NCBI RefSeq assembly: GCF_000621565.1
Contig: NZ_JHXZ01000014.1
Span: 1 to 64,000, forward strand
Direction: 5' to 3'
Length of the DNA: 64,000 nt
Source: Butyrivibrio sp. LB2008
GTDB lineage: Bacteria > Bacillota > Clostridia > Lachnospirales > Lachnospiraceae
The notes beneath the pieces were generated by a model that ran no database searches, had not been told where the DNA came from, and was given only the letters and a program-made list of their open reading frames with translations. Position numbers and translations under genes: made by a program. Positions 53,886 through 62,480 of the stretch are shown here, in pieces; position 1 is the stretch's first letter, and every line of letters starts with the position of its first letter.

Positions 53886-54112
53886 AAAAGAACCCTCAAA
53901 TCCCTAACAGGGACCGAAGATTCTCGGCGGTACCACCCTATTTAAACCATGCTGATTCTGCAATGGTCTCACTCAATTTAACCCTTAACGCGGGAAACGC
54001 TGTATTTTCATACAGGACTCCAAGGTAGGTTCGCTGTTTATACGTAAAAACCTCACACCAACGGCTCTCTCTCTGAAACGCTTACGCAGTTACTATTCCT
54101 CTTCAACGTCGT
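53886..54112 (-). promoter_or_regulatory. T-box riboswitch (proline) upstream of proS
   Basis: On the minus strand: an AGTA element (AATAGTAACTGCG) near the start, the stem-I apical AGAGAG and GGTGTGAGG region, then GAACCTACC. CCU (Pro) is the probable specifier codon in it. The antiterminator box is AGGGTGGTACCGC at about 53927-53939, followed by TCCCTGTTAGGGA and a tail TTCTTTTTT. Uncharged tRNA-Pro should pair and allow read-through into proS. The AGG GUGGUACC box and CCU codon both fit the downstream gene. Confidence 0.93.
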
Positions 54113-54113
54113 A

Positions 54114-54287
54114 TTATTTAAAGATGATTTTATTAACATTTCGCGGGATTGTCAAGGGCGTAGAGCTTTTCTGCACTATTATAATTTCATTTGCTATTGC
54201 ATTAAATACTTTAACAGTTGCAGAATCTTCATTCTTGCTTAGAAGCGCTGAGATAAAAACATTCGTATCAATTACTGCATATATCAT
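54114..54287 (-). pseudogene. Truncated PIN-domain toxin
   Basis: 57 codons that begin MIYAVIDTNVFISALLSKNED, the first strand and catalytic Asp of a PIN-family ribonuclease toxin, continue ATVKVFNAIANEIII and then change into a short unrelated tail and stop (TAA at 54114-54116). Full PIN toxins are about 130-145 aa, so the remaining acidic residues are lost. It starts one base after the antitoxin stop. Its end coincides with the start of the proS T-box leader, whose promoter must lie within it. Probably an inactive remnant. Confidence 0.75.
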
Positions 54288-54288
54288 A

Positions 54289-54588
54289 TTACTTTCGGCC
54301 TACCTCGCGTTCTGCTCTAGCCTCTGCAATTTCTGCATTAATCTCTTCTAATGACATTTCGGGAAGCGTTTCTGCCTCCTTACGAAGAGCGTAAAATGCA
54401 TCTTTAAAATCTTCCCTCTTCGTTTCCTGTAATCTTACATCAAAAGGAAGTCCTTTTACTTGCTTACTCTTTTTTAGAAATATTCTGAATGCAGTTGGTA
54501 AATCCAAGCCCAGATCTTCATAAATTCTTGCGACTTCTTGTTTCAACTCTTTATCTGCTCTAAATTGAATTAATACTTGCTCCGACAT
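54289..54588 (-). CDS. RelB/DinJ-family antitoxin
   Basis: A 99-aa protein with a ribbon-helix-helix N-terminus: VLIQFRADKELKQEVARIYEDLGLDLPTAFRIFLKK, typical of RelB/DinJ antitoxins. The C-terminal half (LPEMSLEEINAEIAEARAERE) is the flexible toxin-neutralising part. AAGGAGTAAAT precedes the ATG. RelB-like antitoxins paired with PIN toxins are common in Lachnospiraceae. Here the toxin is truncated, so the antitoxin may be an orphan that only autoregulates or protects against other toxins. Confidence 0.85.
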   Translation of the reverse strand: MSEQVLIQFRADKELKQEVARIYEDLGLDLPTAFRIFLKKSKQVKGLPFDVRLQETKREDFKDAFYALRKEAETLPEMSLEEINAEIAEARAEREVGRK

Positions 54589-54718
54589 ATTTACTCCTTA
54601 ATAGCACATAGAAACGCATACATTATTCATGCAATCTTAATACTTTTGTACTTTAATTATATATGTTTTAGTAAACTTTTTGTAGTATTTTCCTCAAAAA
54701 GTTCCCTAAAATTTAAAT

Positions 54719-54740
54719 AAAAAAGAGTCGACTCTTTTTT
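54719..54740 (-). terminator. Palindromic terminator after the S41 peptidase gene
   Basis: AAAAAAGAGTC followed by GACTCTTTTTT, a full 22-base palindrome with A/T-runs on both ends, 9 bases after the stop. The absence of a loop in the symmetric form means a smaller hairpin would form in RNA. Confidence 0.55.
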
Positions 54741-54748
54741 CACTCCTA

Positions 54749-56050
54749 CTATTTCTTTCCAATCAGCTGTTTAGCATAGTCTAATGCCTCTTGTGACTTA
54801 CACTCGTAGTCAGGCTTAATCGGTTCACCGCTTTTACTCTGATCGATTCTATGCCATTTTTTAAAGGAGACACTAAAAGCCAATTTCGAATTTGGCACCG
54901 TAAACGAAAGAACGTCTCCGTATGATTCCGGCATATTACCCGAGGCCTCTCCTACTATCGTTCCCAGATTGTTATCTTTAAAAAGCATAGCAAAATCCAT
55001 AGCTGAACTGTATGTAAATACATCCGTCAGGATAAATACCTTTCCATTGTAGGCATTCTCTTTTTTCTCAACATCATAGTAATATGGTTCACTATGCATC
55101 AGAAAATTTCCATAACGAACATCTGCTGACCAACCTGAATATCCGTCAATATCAAGATGACCTAAAAATTCATTTGCAACGTAGGAATTTCCGCCCCCGT
55201 TTCCACGAAGATCGACAATTATGTTTTCTATATTCTCGCTATAGACTTTATCAAAAAACTCATTGACAGTGTTCACATACAGATCGTTATAGTCACATTC
55301 TTTTAAAGTAAATATCGCGAGATTCTCATTTTTTTCTATCTCGTAGTTAATCCACTCGCTATCTTCAACATCGTTATTCTTCACATTCTCATACGGAACA
55401 AACGTATAATGATACTCTTTTTCACCTGAATCAGTCGCAAATTTAAATGTAACTCCATTAGAAGTATTTACTCCCAGCCAATTGAGGTACAGTTCATTTT
55501 TTATATATTCTTTAAATTCTGCCTGCGCGAACTCTGCGCGCTCATACTGAAAGAGATTTAAAAATGACTCAATTATTTTTTCTGTTGGTTCGTCATTTAT
55601 TGCGATTGGATTACCATATTCATTTATCTGACTGAAATCATCTATATATTTTTTGCTGTCTGAATAGCAATTTACTCTTGAATGTCCGTCATAGAGCTGA
55701 TTCATGATCCTTGAAATAATCTGCCATTCCTCCAAGACGGTATAGCAGTCCTTTTCATCATCATTTATCTTTTTTCTCTCATCTGAATATTTCGCTTCGA
55801 CTGCATCTACGCGCTTGTTTTCCTCCTCTAGCCAAGCCGGATGACGCCCTCTGAGCTTTCCAATCACATAATCAATATCCTTTAATACCTGTTTTTTGGT
55901 AAGCTCTGTTTCCAGTGGCAAAGTAACAATATATTTATTTGTAGTTCCACGATAGGGATTTATTAGGAATTGGTAGATTGAATATAATGAAATTATAACA
56001 AAAACTATTACTACTACTGCAAGTCTAAACCATCTAGGAAGTCGCTTCAT
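54749..56050 (-). CDS. Membrane-anchored S41-family peptidase
   Basis: 433 aa. An N-terminal TM or signal anchor (about 8-30), a helical region (about 45-135) with QLYDGHSRVN typical of tricorn-like/CtpA relatives, and the S41 catalytic domain (about 240-430). NIIVDLRGNGGGNSY is the conserved strand, and TDVFTYSSAMDFA carries the likely nucleophile Ser348. No PDZ domain is obvious. Expected on the outer membrane face as a tail-specific or peptide-degrading protease. Ends at a palindromic terminator. Confidence 0.82.
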   Translation of the reverse strand: MKRLPRWFRLAVVVIVFVIISLYSIYQFLINPYRGTTNKYIVTLPLETELTKKQVLKDIDYVIGKLRGRHPAWLEEENKRVDAVEAKYSDERKKINDDEKDCYTVLEEWQIISRIMNQLYDGHSRVNCYSDSKKYIDDFSQINEYGNPIAINDEPTEKIIESFLNLFQYERAEFAQAEFKEYIKNELYLNWLGVNTSNGVTFKFATDSGEKEYHYTFVPYENVKNNDVEDSEWINYEIEKNENLAIFTLKECDYNDLYVNTVNEFFDKVYSENIENIIVDLRGNGGGNSYVANEFLGHLDIDGYSGWSADVRYGNFLMHSEPYYYDVEKKENAYNGKVFILTDVFTYSSAMDFAMLFKDNNLGTIVGEASGNMPESYGDVLSFTVPNSKLAFSVSFKKWHRIDQSKSGEPIKPDYECKSQEALDYAKQLIGKK

Positions 56051-56132
56051 CTTTATAATAGCCCCTTATTATTTCGAATTTATCATATTATATCCTATAT
56101 TGTCTTTTTCTGAAAAAAATTTTTAAAAAACT

Positions 56133-56804
56133 TTATCTGAATGTCTTAAGGTATTTCTTGTGCTCGTCTGTTACTCTAAAGCTCTCAACAGCCTTCTGTA
56201 TGGCCTTTTTGTGAACCCATTCATCGAGTCTTCGATTTTCTATGTATTTAACGCTCACGTCGTACTGTTTGGCAAGTGCTGTCGCAAAGTACCAGGCTTC
56301 CATCATCTTAAGGTAATAATCTTCACCTTTTTTAGCTGCAACAAGCTCAAGATATTCATCTTTAAAATCTTCTCCAAGGAATTCGTTCATAAGCATGCGT
56401 ATACCAAAACGTGCGGTATAAACGTGATCTGATTCGATCCACTTTTTGATATATTCAAGTAATTTCTCATGATCCTTTTTAAAGCATTTAGGCGAAGCCT
56501 GATCTGAAACCGGCCAGCAATCCACATATGGAAGGAACTTATCCACAGCTTCAATGCACTCATCAAAGTCCTTGATAAGTGCGATCACAAAGAAATGAAC
56601 GAGATTCTCCTCGTAGTATTTATGCGGAAGATCATTTAGGAATTCGTCCCTTAAGTCACTTTTAAAAACTTGCTTGGCAATCTCGCGCATCTTGGGTGTT
56701 CTGACTCCGATAATGGTTTCAGGTTGTATATTTGGAACGAGTTTTGTCTGGAATTCCTTGTAATTTTCATCTTTTGCTTTTAAAAGCATCTCGTATACTG
56801 TCAT
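56133..56804 (-). CDS. AlkD-like DNA alkylation repair protein
   Basis: 223 aa from MTVYEMLLKAKDENYKEF; a longer reading would run into the kdgK terminator. All-helical HEAT-repeat protein: GVRTPKMREIAKQVFK, VDCWPVSDQASPKCFKK, RFGIRMLMNEFL and YYLKMMEAWYFATALAKQYD are the AlkD-family landmarks. AlkD is a DNA glycosylase for alkylated bases (7-methylguanine, 3-methyladenine). The conserved Trp/Asp of the active cleft appear present (DCW, AEAWYF-type segment). AGAGAG precedes the ATG. Confidence 0.85.
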   Translation of the reverse strand: MTVYEMLLKAKDENYKEFQTKLVPNIQPETIIGVRTPKMREIAKQVFKSDLRDEFLNDLPHKYYEENLVHFFVIALIKDFDECIEAVDKFLPYVDCWPVSDQASPKCFKKDHEKLLEYIKKWIESDHVYTARFGIRMLMNEFLGEDFKDEYLELVAAKKGEDYYLKMMEAWYFATALAKQYDVSVKYIENRRLDEWVHKKAIQKAVESFRVTDEHKKYLKTFR

Positions 56805-56893
56805 ATGCACTCTCTTTTCGCGTATTGGATTATTACCTATTATAGCATCCATAGCGGAGCGTTTTTTACTTGATATGAATTTCCTCAAACAAA

Positions 56894-56918
56894 AAAAGAC
56901 CGGTGGGTCCGGTCTTTT
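56894..56918 (-). terminator. Terminator after the sugar kinase gene
   Basis: On the minus strand AAAAGACCGG, 5-base loop, CCGGTCTTTT then TTTG. A second small hairpin, GCAGGA/TCCTGC (56921-56936), lies just before it. Confidence 0.88.
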
Positions 56919-56997
56919 CCGCAGGATTTCTCCTGCATTAGAGGTTTTATAAAGGAAATACGTTATGGCGAACGTAAATCGGCATATTTATTTGTCC

Positions 56998-58020
56998 TCA
57001 GCGATCAAGCTCGCTTGTCGGACCTCCGGCATTGTGATTTCTGATGATGCCGTCAATCTCTTTAAGATCACTTGCGGGAAGATCTCCCGGAATTGTGTTC
57101 TTAACACTTGATGTGGCATTACCGTACTCAAGTGCTTTCTGAACATCATCATACTTAAGCATTCCGTACAGTACGCCGGATACATAAGCATCGCCGGAAC
57201 CTATCCTGTCTATAACATCTATATCCGCATATGGCGCCTCGGTATAAAACCGGTCGTTCTTGGCGTCATATATGGTAGAAGTAAAGTTGTGCTTTCTGGG
57301 GCTAATAACCTGTCGTTGCGTTGTGCAGACAACTTCGACAGGATATTCCTCAGTATAACTCTTCATAATATCGAAGAGCTCGCCGTTTTTCTGCATCATG
57401 CGTCGGGATGTTTCCTCAGACACAAAAAGAATATTTACATAAGGGAGGATCTTCTTTATTGCAGTTCTGGCGTCTTCTTCACTCCATAGGTTGGCACGGT
57501 AGTTACAATCAAAAGATACCTTCGCACCGCCCTCCTTAAATCTCTTTATCATCTCTGTTGCGACTTCACAGGTATTCTTGTTAAGTGCAAGTGAAATTCC
57601 GCTTGTATGGAACATCCTGGTTGATGTATACACACTCTCAGGAATCTCTGACAAAGAAATTCTGGTTATGGATGAATTCATTCTGTCGTAGACTATGGAT
57701 GGTTTGCGTGGTGCAGCACCGTTCTCATAGTAGTAAATTCCAAGTCGTGCTTCAGGTGACTCATCATAAATAAGATAGTCATCAGATACACCTTCAAAAC
57801 GGATTCGGTTCTTAATAAAAGTCCCGAGTGCATTCTGTGGAAGTCTTGAAATCACTCCTGTTCTAAGTCCCAAAAGCGCTACACCCGATGCTACGTTAAG
57901 TTCTGAGCCACCGGCTCTCTTATCGAAAACATCACCGCGTGTCATACGCTCATAATTTGGCGGAGAAAGACGAAGCATAATCTCTCCAAAAGTTAAAAGA
58001 TCAAATCTTTCATCTCCCAT
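56998..58020 (-). CDS. kdgK: PfkB-family sugar kinase, probably 2-keto-3-deoxygluconate kinase
   Basis: A 340-aa ribokinase-like enzyme. FGEIMLRLSPP and RAGGSELNVASGVALLG form the substrate half, SFDCNYRANLW a conserved strand, and DVIDRIGSGDAYVSGVLYG the anion hole with the catalytic Asp (GSGD instead of the usual GAGD). Overall pattern and length fit KdgK, which phosphorylates 2-keto-3-deoxygluconate from pectin or uronate breakdown. GGAGG is close to the ATG. No KDPG aldolase gene is adjacent, so the assignment to KDG rather than another keto-sugar is moderate. Confidence 0.8.
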   Translation of the reverse strand: MGDERFDLLTFGEIMLRLSPPNYERMTRGDVFDKRAGGSELNVASGVALLGLRTGVISRLPQNALGTFIKNRIRFEGVSDDYLIYDESPEARLGIYYYENGAAPRKPSIVYDRMNSSITRISLSEIPESVYTSTRMFHTSGISLALNKNTCEVATEMIKRFKEGGAKVSFDCNYRANLWSEEDARTAIKKILPYVNILFVSEETSRRMMQKNGELFDIMKSYTEEYPVEVVCTTQRQVISPRKHNFTSTIYDAKNDRFYTEAPYADIDVIDRIGSGDAYVSGVLYGMLKYDDVQKALEYGNATSSVKNTIPGDLPASDLKEIDGIIRNHNAGGPTSELDR

Positions 58021-58178
58021 GTCTGCCTCCTCATAGCCTTACTCGCTTTTGTAATTATTAAGTGCTGTTCACGTTAATTATAATATCTCAAACTTATTCA
58101 CATTGTAAGTGCTTACATTGTGGCAAACTTTGCAAAAGTTGCACTGGAATTCTCGATTTTTTGTACATATATGAACAT

Positions 58179-58727
58179 CTATAATCTGGATGTATCTCTG
58201 TCATTATACTTGGAAAGCACCACTTCTCCTGTTTCCAGTGAAGCCTTTACATCTATGACTCTCTGATTCGATGATCCTCTGAATCTGAGCATCAAATCTC
58301 TTTTATCAAGCTCAAACTCCCCATCTACGAGGACATCTGTCATTGACAGTATTGCATCGGTATCATCCCCGTGACACCTCTTATTTGCCGGATCGGTCAG
58401 TTCTTCCCACGTATATCCCGAATATATCCAGATAGTGGCTCTCGGAACTTCTTTTTTTATACGCTCAAGAAGTGGCTTTATTTCTTTTTGATTCACAAGC
58501 TCCATAGGTTCACCGCCTAGAATGGTTAGTCCGTCTATATAACTTGGTTTAAGTGATTCTACAATCTCATTCTCAACTTCTTTTGTATATTCTTGTCCGT
58601 AATTAAAATCCCATGTCATTTCATTAAAGCAACCTTTGCAATGATGGGTACATCCACTTACAAAAAATGCTGTCCTGCACCCTATTCCATTTGCTACATC
58701 ACTGTAATATATCTGACCGTAATTCAT
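58179..58727 (-). CDS. nrdG: Anaerobic ribonucleotide reductase activating protein
   Basis: A 182-aa radical-SAM enzyme. CTHHCKGCF provides the three cluster cysteines (26, 30, 33), and LTILGGEPMELVNQKE is the SAM-binding GGE region. It installs the glycyl radical on NrdD. The length is normal. It lies downstream of nrdD, separated by a strong hairpin, so its level may be lower than that of NrdD. AGAGAGG precedes the ATG. Confidence 0.96.
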   Translation of the reverse strand: MNYGQIYYSDVANGIGCRTAFFVSGCTHHCKGCFNEMTWDFNYGQEYTKEVENEIVESLKPSYIDGLTILGGEPMELVNQKEIKPLLERIKKEVPRATIWIYSGYTWEELTDPANKRCHGDDTDAILSMTDVLVDGEFELDKRDLMLRFRGSSNQRVIDVKASLETGEVVLSKYNDRDTSRL

Positions 58728-58758
58728 TCTGCGCCTCTCTTTTCCTATGATATCAAAT

Positions 58759-58784
58759 AAAAGCCGGGATAAATCCCGGCTTTT
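58759..58784 (-). terminator. Terminator/attenuator between nrdD and nrdG
   Basis: AAAAGCCGGGAT, 2 bases, ATCCCGGCTTTT, then ATTTGATATC on the minus strand. Only 28 bases after the nrdD stop and 32 before nrdG, so it either attenuates read-through or nrdG has its own promoter in the short space. Confidence 0.88.
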
Positions 58785-58811
58785 ACTTTGTAGGTTTAAT
58801 TCAGTAACAGA

Positions 58812-61043
58812 TCAAATCTTAGGTGTTGCCATATGGAGCACTCTTTCTTTGATCTCCTGTGTACGTCCCTGATTCCAGAACTGTGTTCCGATATATCCGC
58901 AGGTACGCCTTGCTACATTCATCTTGTTCTGATCTCTGTTGCCACAATTAGGGCATTCCCAAATAAGCTTTCCGTCTGTATCTGTAACAATCTTGATCTC
59001 CCCATCATAACCGCAGCATTGACAGAAGTCAGATTTGGTGTTGAGCTCAGCATACATGATGTTTTCATATATATATTTCATTACTGAAATAACCGCTTCA
59101 ATATTGCTATTCATGTCAGGTACTTCTACATAGCTTATAGCTCCGCCGGGTGAAAGTGCCTGGAACTCGGATTCAAATTTAAGCTTAGTAAATGCATCGA
59201 TCTGTTCTGTTACATGGACATGATAGCTGTTGGTAATATAGTTCTTGTCTGTTACGTCGGGAATCATTCCAAAACGTTTCTGCAGACTCTTTGCAAACTT
59301 ATATGTTGTTGACTCAAGAGGTGTTCCGTAAAGGCTGAATGAAATATTTGTCTCAGCTCTCCACTTTGCACATTTATCATTGAGGAACTGCATTACTTTT
59401 AATGCAAAATCTTTTCCCTTAGCATCTGTATGTGATACGCCCTTCATGTATCTGGTACATTCGCAAAGGCCCGCGTATCCGAGTGAGATTGTTGAATAAT
59501 TTCCAAAAAGGAGTTTATCAATCTTCTCACCCTTCTGGAGTCTTGCAAGTGCGCCGTTCTGCCAAAGAATAGGTGCAACATCTGAAGGAGTTCCAAGGAG
59601 TCTTTCATGTCTGCACATAAGCGCTCTCTTACAGAGCTCTGTTCTCTCCTCCATGATATCCCAGAATTTTGCCTCATCTTTGTTTGATGTACAAGCTACA
59701 TCTACAAGATTCAATGTAACAACACCCTGGTTGAATCTTCCGTAATATTTATGATCGCCCTCGTTGTAATTCTGGGCATTTGCCTTGTTACCCTTGTTGC
59801 AGAATCCTTCCGGAACATTCTCATTGTCGGGAGTAAGGAAGCTTCTGCATCCCATGCAAGGATATACATCTCCGCCCTTGAGCTCTTTCATCTTCTTTGC
59901 TGAGATGTAATCGGGAACAAGTCTCTTTGCTGTACATTTAGCAGCAAGCTCTGTCAAATACCAGTATTTGGAATCCTCATGGATATTATCTTCATCAAGA
60001 ACGTAAATGAGCTTAGGGAATGCAGGTGTGATAAGCTGGCCTTTCTCATTTTTAACTCCCATAATACGCTGCTTGAGCATTTCCTCGATGACCATTGCAA
60101 GGTCTTCTCTTGTCTGGCCTTCGGGAACCTCATCAAGATACATGAATACTGTTATAAAAGGCGCCTGTCCGTTTGTGGTCATAAGTGTGATGACCTGATA
60201 CTGGATAACCTGACATCCTCTCTCAACTTCCTTCTTAACGCGCATTTCTGCGATGTCATTAACCTGCTTCTTGTTGATCTTCATTCCGGCTGTCTCAAAC
60301 TCGAGCGCTACTTCCTTACGGAATTTCTGTCTGCTGACATCAACAAAAGGAACAAGGTGTGAAAGTGTTATACTCTGTCCGCCGTACTGTGAACTTGCTA
60401 TCTGCGCGATTGCCTGTGTTGCAATGTTGCATGCAGTAGAGAAGCTCTTCGGGCGCTCTATCATTGTCTCTGAAATAACTGTTCCGTTCTGAAGCATATC
60501 CTCCAGATTCACAAGGCAACAGTTATGCATATGCTGTGCGAAATAATCAGAGTCATGGAAGTGAATAAGACCTGCCTCATGTGCTCTTACAACATCTTCA
60601 GGCAAAAGAAATCTTCTTGTGATATCCTTACTTACTTCACCTGCCATGTAATCTCTCTGAACGCTATTAACTGTAGGATTCTTATTTGAATTTTCCTGCT
60701 TAACTTCCTCGTTATTGCACTCAATAAGAGACATGATCTGCTCGTCAGTTGTGTTGGACTTTCTGACAAGAGCATGTTTATAGCGGTATGTAATGTATTT
60801 TCTGGCAACCTCGAACTTGCCTGATTTCATGAGTCCATCCTCAACCATATCCTGGATTTCCTCAACGCTGGCAGCACGAGTAAGAGATGCGCACTGATTC
60901 TCTACGCTTCTTTCGATGTCGCTGATCTGGCCTGCGGTTAATTTCTTCTCGTCGGTAACTTCGTTATTTGCCTTCTCAATAGCCGCAAGAATCTTATTGC
61001 CATCAAATGCAACTTCTTTACCGCTTCTCTTAATGATCTTCAT
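58812..61043 (-). CDS. nrdD: Anaerobic ribonucleoside-triphosphate reductase
   Basis: 743 aa. Makes dNTPs without oxygen. An ATP-cone regulatory domain at about 1-90 (IIKRSGKEVAFDGNKILAAI), a catalytic barrel with VNLEDMLQNG and HVTEQIDAFTKLKFE, a C-terminal zinc site (CQCCGYDG and CPNCGNRDQ) and the glycyl-radical motif RRTCGYIGTQFW (Gly716). All key elements are present. GGGGGTT precedes the ATG. A NrdR-like box lies 60 bases upstream. Partner nrdG is downstream. Confidence 0.97.
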   Translation of the reverse strand: MKIIKRSGKEVAFDGNKILAAIEKANNEVTDEKKLTAGQISDIERSVENQCASLTRAASVEEIQDMVEDGLMKSGKFEVARKYITYRYKHALVRKSNTTDEQIMSLIECNNEEVKQENSNKNPTVNSVQRDYMAGEVSKDITRRFLLPEDVVRAHEAGLIHFHDSDYFAQHMHNCCLVNLEDMLQNGTVISETMIERPKSFSTACNIATQAIAQIASSQYGGQSITLSHLVPFVDVSRQKFRKEVALEFETAGMKINKKQVNDIAEMRVKKEVERGCQVIQYQVITLMTTNGQAPFITVFMYLDEVPEGQTREDLAMVIEEMLKQRIMGVKNEKGQLITPAFPKLIYVLDEDNIHEDSKYWYLTELAAKCTAKRLVPDYISAKKMKELKGGDVYPCMGCRSFLTPDNENVPEGFCNKGNKANAQNYNEGDHKYYGRFNQGVVTLNLVDVACTSNKDEAKFWDIMEERTELCKRALMCRHERLLGTPSDVAPILWQNGALARLQKGEKIDKLLFGNYSTISLGYAGLCECTRYMKGVSHTDAKGKDFALKVMQFLNDKCAKWRAETNISFSLYGTPLESTTYKFAKSLQKRFGMIPDVTDKNYITNSYHVHVTEQIDAFTKLKFESEFQALSPGGAISYVEVPDMNSNIEAVISVMKYIYENIMYAELNTKSDFCQCCGYDGEIKIVTDTDGKLIWECPNCGNRDQNKMNVARRTCGYIGTQFWNQGRTQEIKERVLHMATPKI

Positions 61044-61086
61044 AAGAACCCCCTTCTTTTATTTTACAAAAAAACTGTTTTCGCAA

Positions 61087-61127
61087 TCACGATATTTTTT
61101 AGCCGAATAACAATATATTGTGGTCGC
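61087..61127 (-). promoter_or_regulatory. Putative NrdR box pair upstream of nrdD
   Basis: AACAATATATTGTGG (about 61109-61123) matches the NrdR consensus ACACAATATATTGTGT well. A weaker half site TCACGATAT begins at 61087, with its core 21 bases away, i.e. two helical turns. NrdR normally binds pairs of such boxes to repress ribonucleotide reductase genes. nrdR itself is not in the window. Confidence 0.6.
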
Positions 61128-61174
61128 ATAACTATGATAATACTTTATCTAGTAAAATACAAGAAGGATATTTC

Positions 61175-61993
61175 TTATTTTTTTCTTACAAATTCTAACC
61201 GATTATGTAGTATTCTCAGGCGTTCCAGTTCTGACGCGTCCGCTATGGGTTTTCCCGAATAATAATATTCTGTTTTTGCTAATTCCAACATCTTGTGCGT
61301 GTCATCAAAAGTAACTACATTATCTGGTGTATTAGATAACTCTATTCCGAGAACCTCCGCTAAATGCTTCACTGTACCGTGATTCCCGTCTATAAGAAGG
61401 GTATCGTCACCAAAAATCTGTCTGTACGCAGGCTTAAAGTAATTAAAATGTGTACATCCAAGTACAAGCGCACAATACTCTTCCATATTATAAGGTTCAA
61501 ACTGTTTCTTTATATAATCAATAACATCGTCCGAATCGAACTCTGTTCTCTCTGCAAATTCCACTAATCTGGGCATTGGCAAAAGATCGACTCTGTGATT
61601 CTCATCTACTCTGTGAAGCAGGTCTTTAAGCTTGTCTTCTCTGATAGTTACGGGAGTTGCGATAACCATAATCCGCTTCTTCTCCGTACCCTCAACGGCC
61701 GGTTTTACAGCCGGTTCCATTCCCAGTATGGGAATGCTGTATCTTTTCCTGAGTTCCTTTATTGCAACACTGGTCGCCGTATTACATGCAACCACTATTG
61801 CCTCTACTCCCTTTTCAAGCAAAAACTCCGTGATGCCGATCGAATAACTAAGGATCTGCTCCGGGGTTTTCAGTCCGTAAGGGACGTGCTCTGTGTCAGC
61901 GTAAAATATGTAATTTTGCTCCGGAAGATAATGGTATGCCTCGTGAAGTACCGAAAGACCACCTATTCCGGAATCAAAAATACCGATCTTCAT
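61175..61993 (-). CDS. murI: Glutamate racemase
   Basis: A 272-aa enzyme supplying D-glutamate for peptidoglycan. FDSGIGGLSVL is the N-terminal signature, and the two catalytic cysteines are in VACNTATS (Cys70) and LGCTHF (Cys180). Length and motifs are standard. AGAGGAAAT precedes the ATG. It is divergent from the 150-aa gene, with only 34 bases between the starts, so both promoters overlap. Confidence 0.96.
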   Translation of the reverse strand: MKIGIFDSGIGGLSVLHEAYHYLPEQNYIFYADTEHVPYGLKTPEQILSYSIGITEFLLEKGVEAIVVACNTATSVAIKELRKRYSIPILGMEPAVKPAVEGTEKKRIMVIATPVTIREDKLKDLLHRVDENHRVDLLPMPRLVEFAERTEFDSDDVIDYIKKQFEPYNMEEYCALVLGCTHFNYFKPAYRQIFGDDTLLIDGNHGTVKHLAEVLGIELSNTPDNVVTFDDTHKMLELAKTEYYYSGKPIADASELERLRILHNRLEFVRKK

Positions 61994-62015
61994 TTTTGAT
62001 TTCCTCTGTATATGC

Positions 62016-62021
62016 TATACT
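62016..62021 (+). promoter_or_regulatory. -10 box giving a near-leaderless transcript
   Basis: Extended -10 TGCTATACT (TATACT at 62016-62021) is only 7 bases before the ATG at 62028. If it is used, the mRNA begins at or next to the start codon, which would explain the missing ribosome site. Confidence 0.4.
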
Positions 62022-62027
62022 TTATTT

Positions 62028-62480
62028 ATGAATGATAAAAAAATTGACGAACTTCAGAAATTGTACAACAACTCAAAAGTCGGAGCCTTGGTTCAGGAGA
62101 TTTGCGAGTATTACGCAACAAGAGAGGACTATGAAGACAACTCCTATCAAGAAGAAATTGAACCTCATGAAGTAGTTGAATCTGTTTATATTCTCTTTTG
62201 CCTACAGAGCAGAGAACAGATACTCGATGAATTTTCTCTTATCAGAAAAAAGTATCCTTCTCTGTATACCTGTGTCAGTGCTCTGCACAATAATCTTCTG
62301 GTAAATATGGACTATCGCCCGTTAGAGGCAAGCTCTGCCCAAAAAATCGCAGAATATGCCAAGGATACATCTTCCGATGAAGTTCTCTCACACGCAGATA
62401 CTTTTTCGCGCACAGAAAACTCTCTATCGGAAGCAATGGATAAATTCTACTCTTGGCTTCACTCTGCTACATCTAGATAG
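62028..62480 (+). CDS. Hypothetical protein (150 aa)
   Basis: An acidic, all-helical soluble protein (IDELQKLYNNSKVGALVQEICEYY ... EPHEVVESVYILFCLQ ... AQKIAEYAKDTSSDEVL). I do not recognise a family. No Shine-Dalgarno site is visible before the ATG, and the -10 box lies so close that the message may be leaderless. Its last 22 bases overlap the end of the convergent SH3-domain gene. Divergent from murI. Confidence 0.65.
   Translation: MNDKKIDELQKLYNNSKVGALVQEICEYYATREDYEDNSYQEEIEPHEVVESVYILFCLQSREQILDEFSLIRKKYPSLYTCVSALHNNLLVNMDYRPLEASSAQKIAEYAKDTSSDEVLSHADTFSRTENSLSEAMDKFYSWLHSATSR

Noticed and set aside
54124..54351. Plus-strand hydrophobic 75-codon frame
   Set aside because: It is the antisense shadow of the truncated PIN toxin and antitoxin genes, with no ribosome site.
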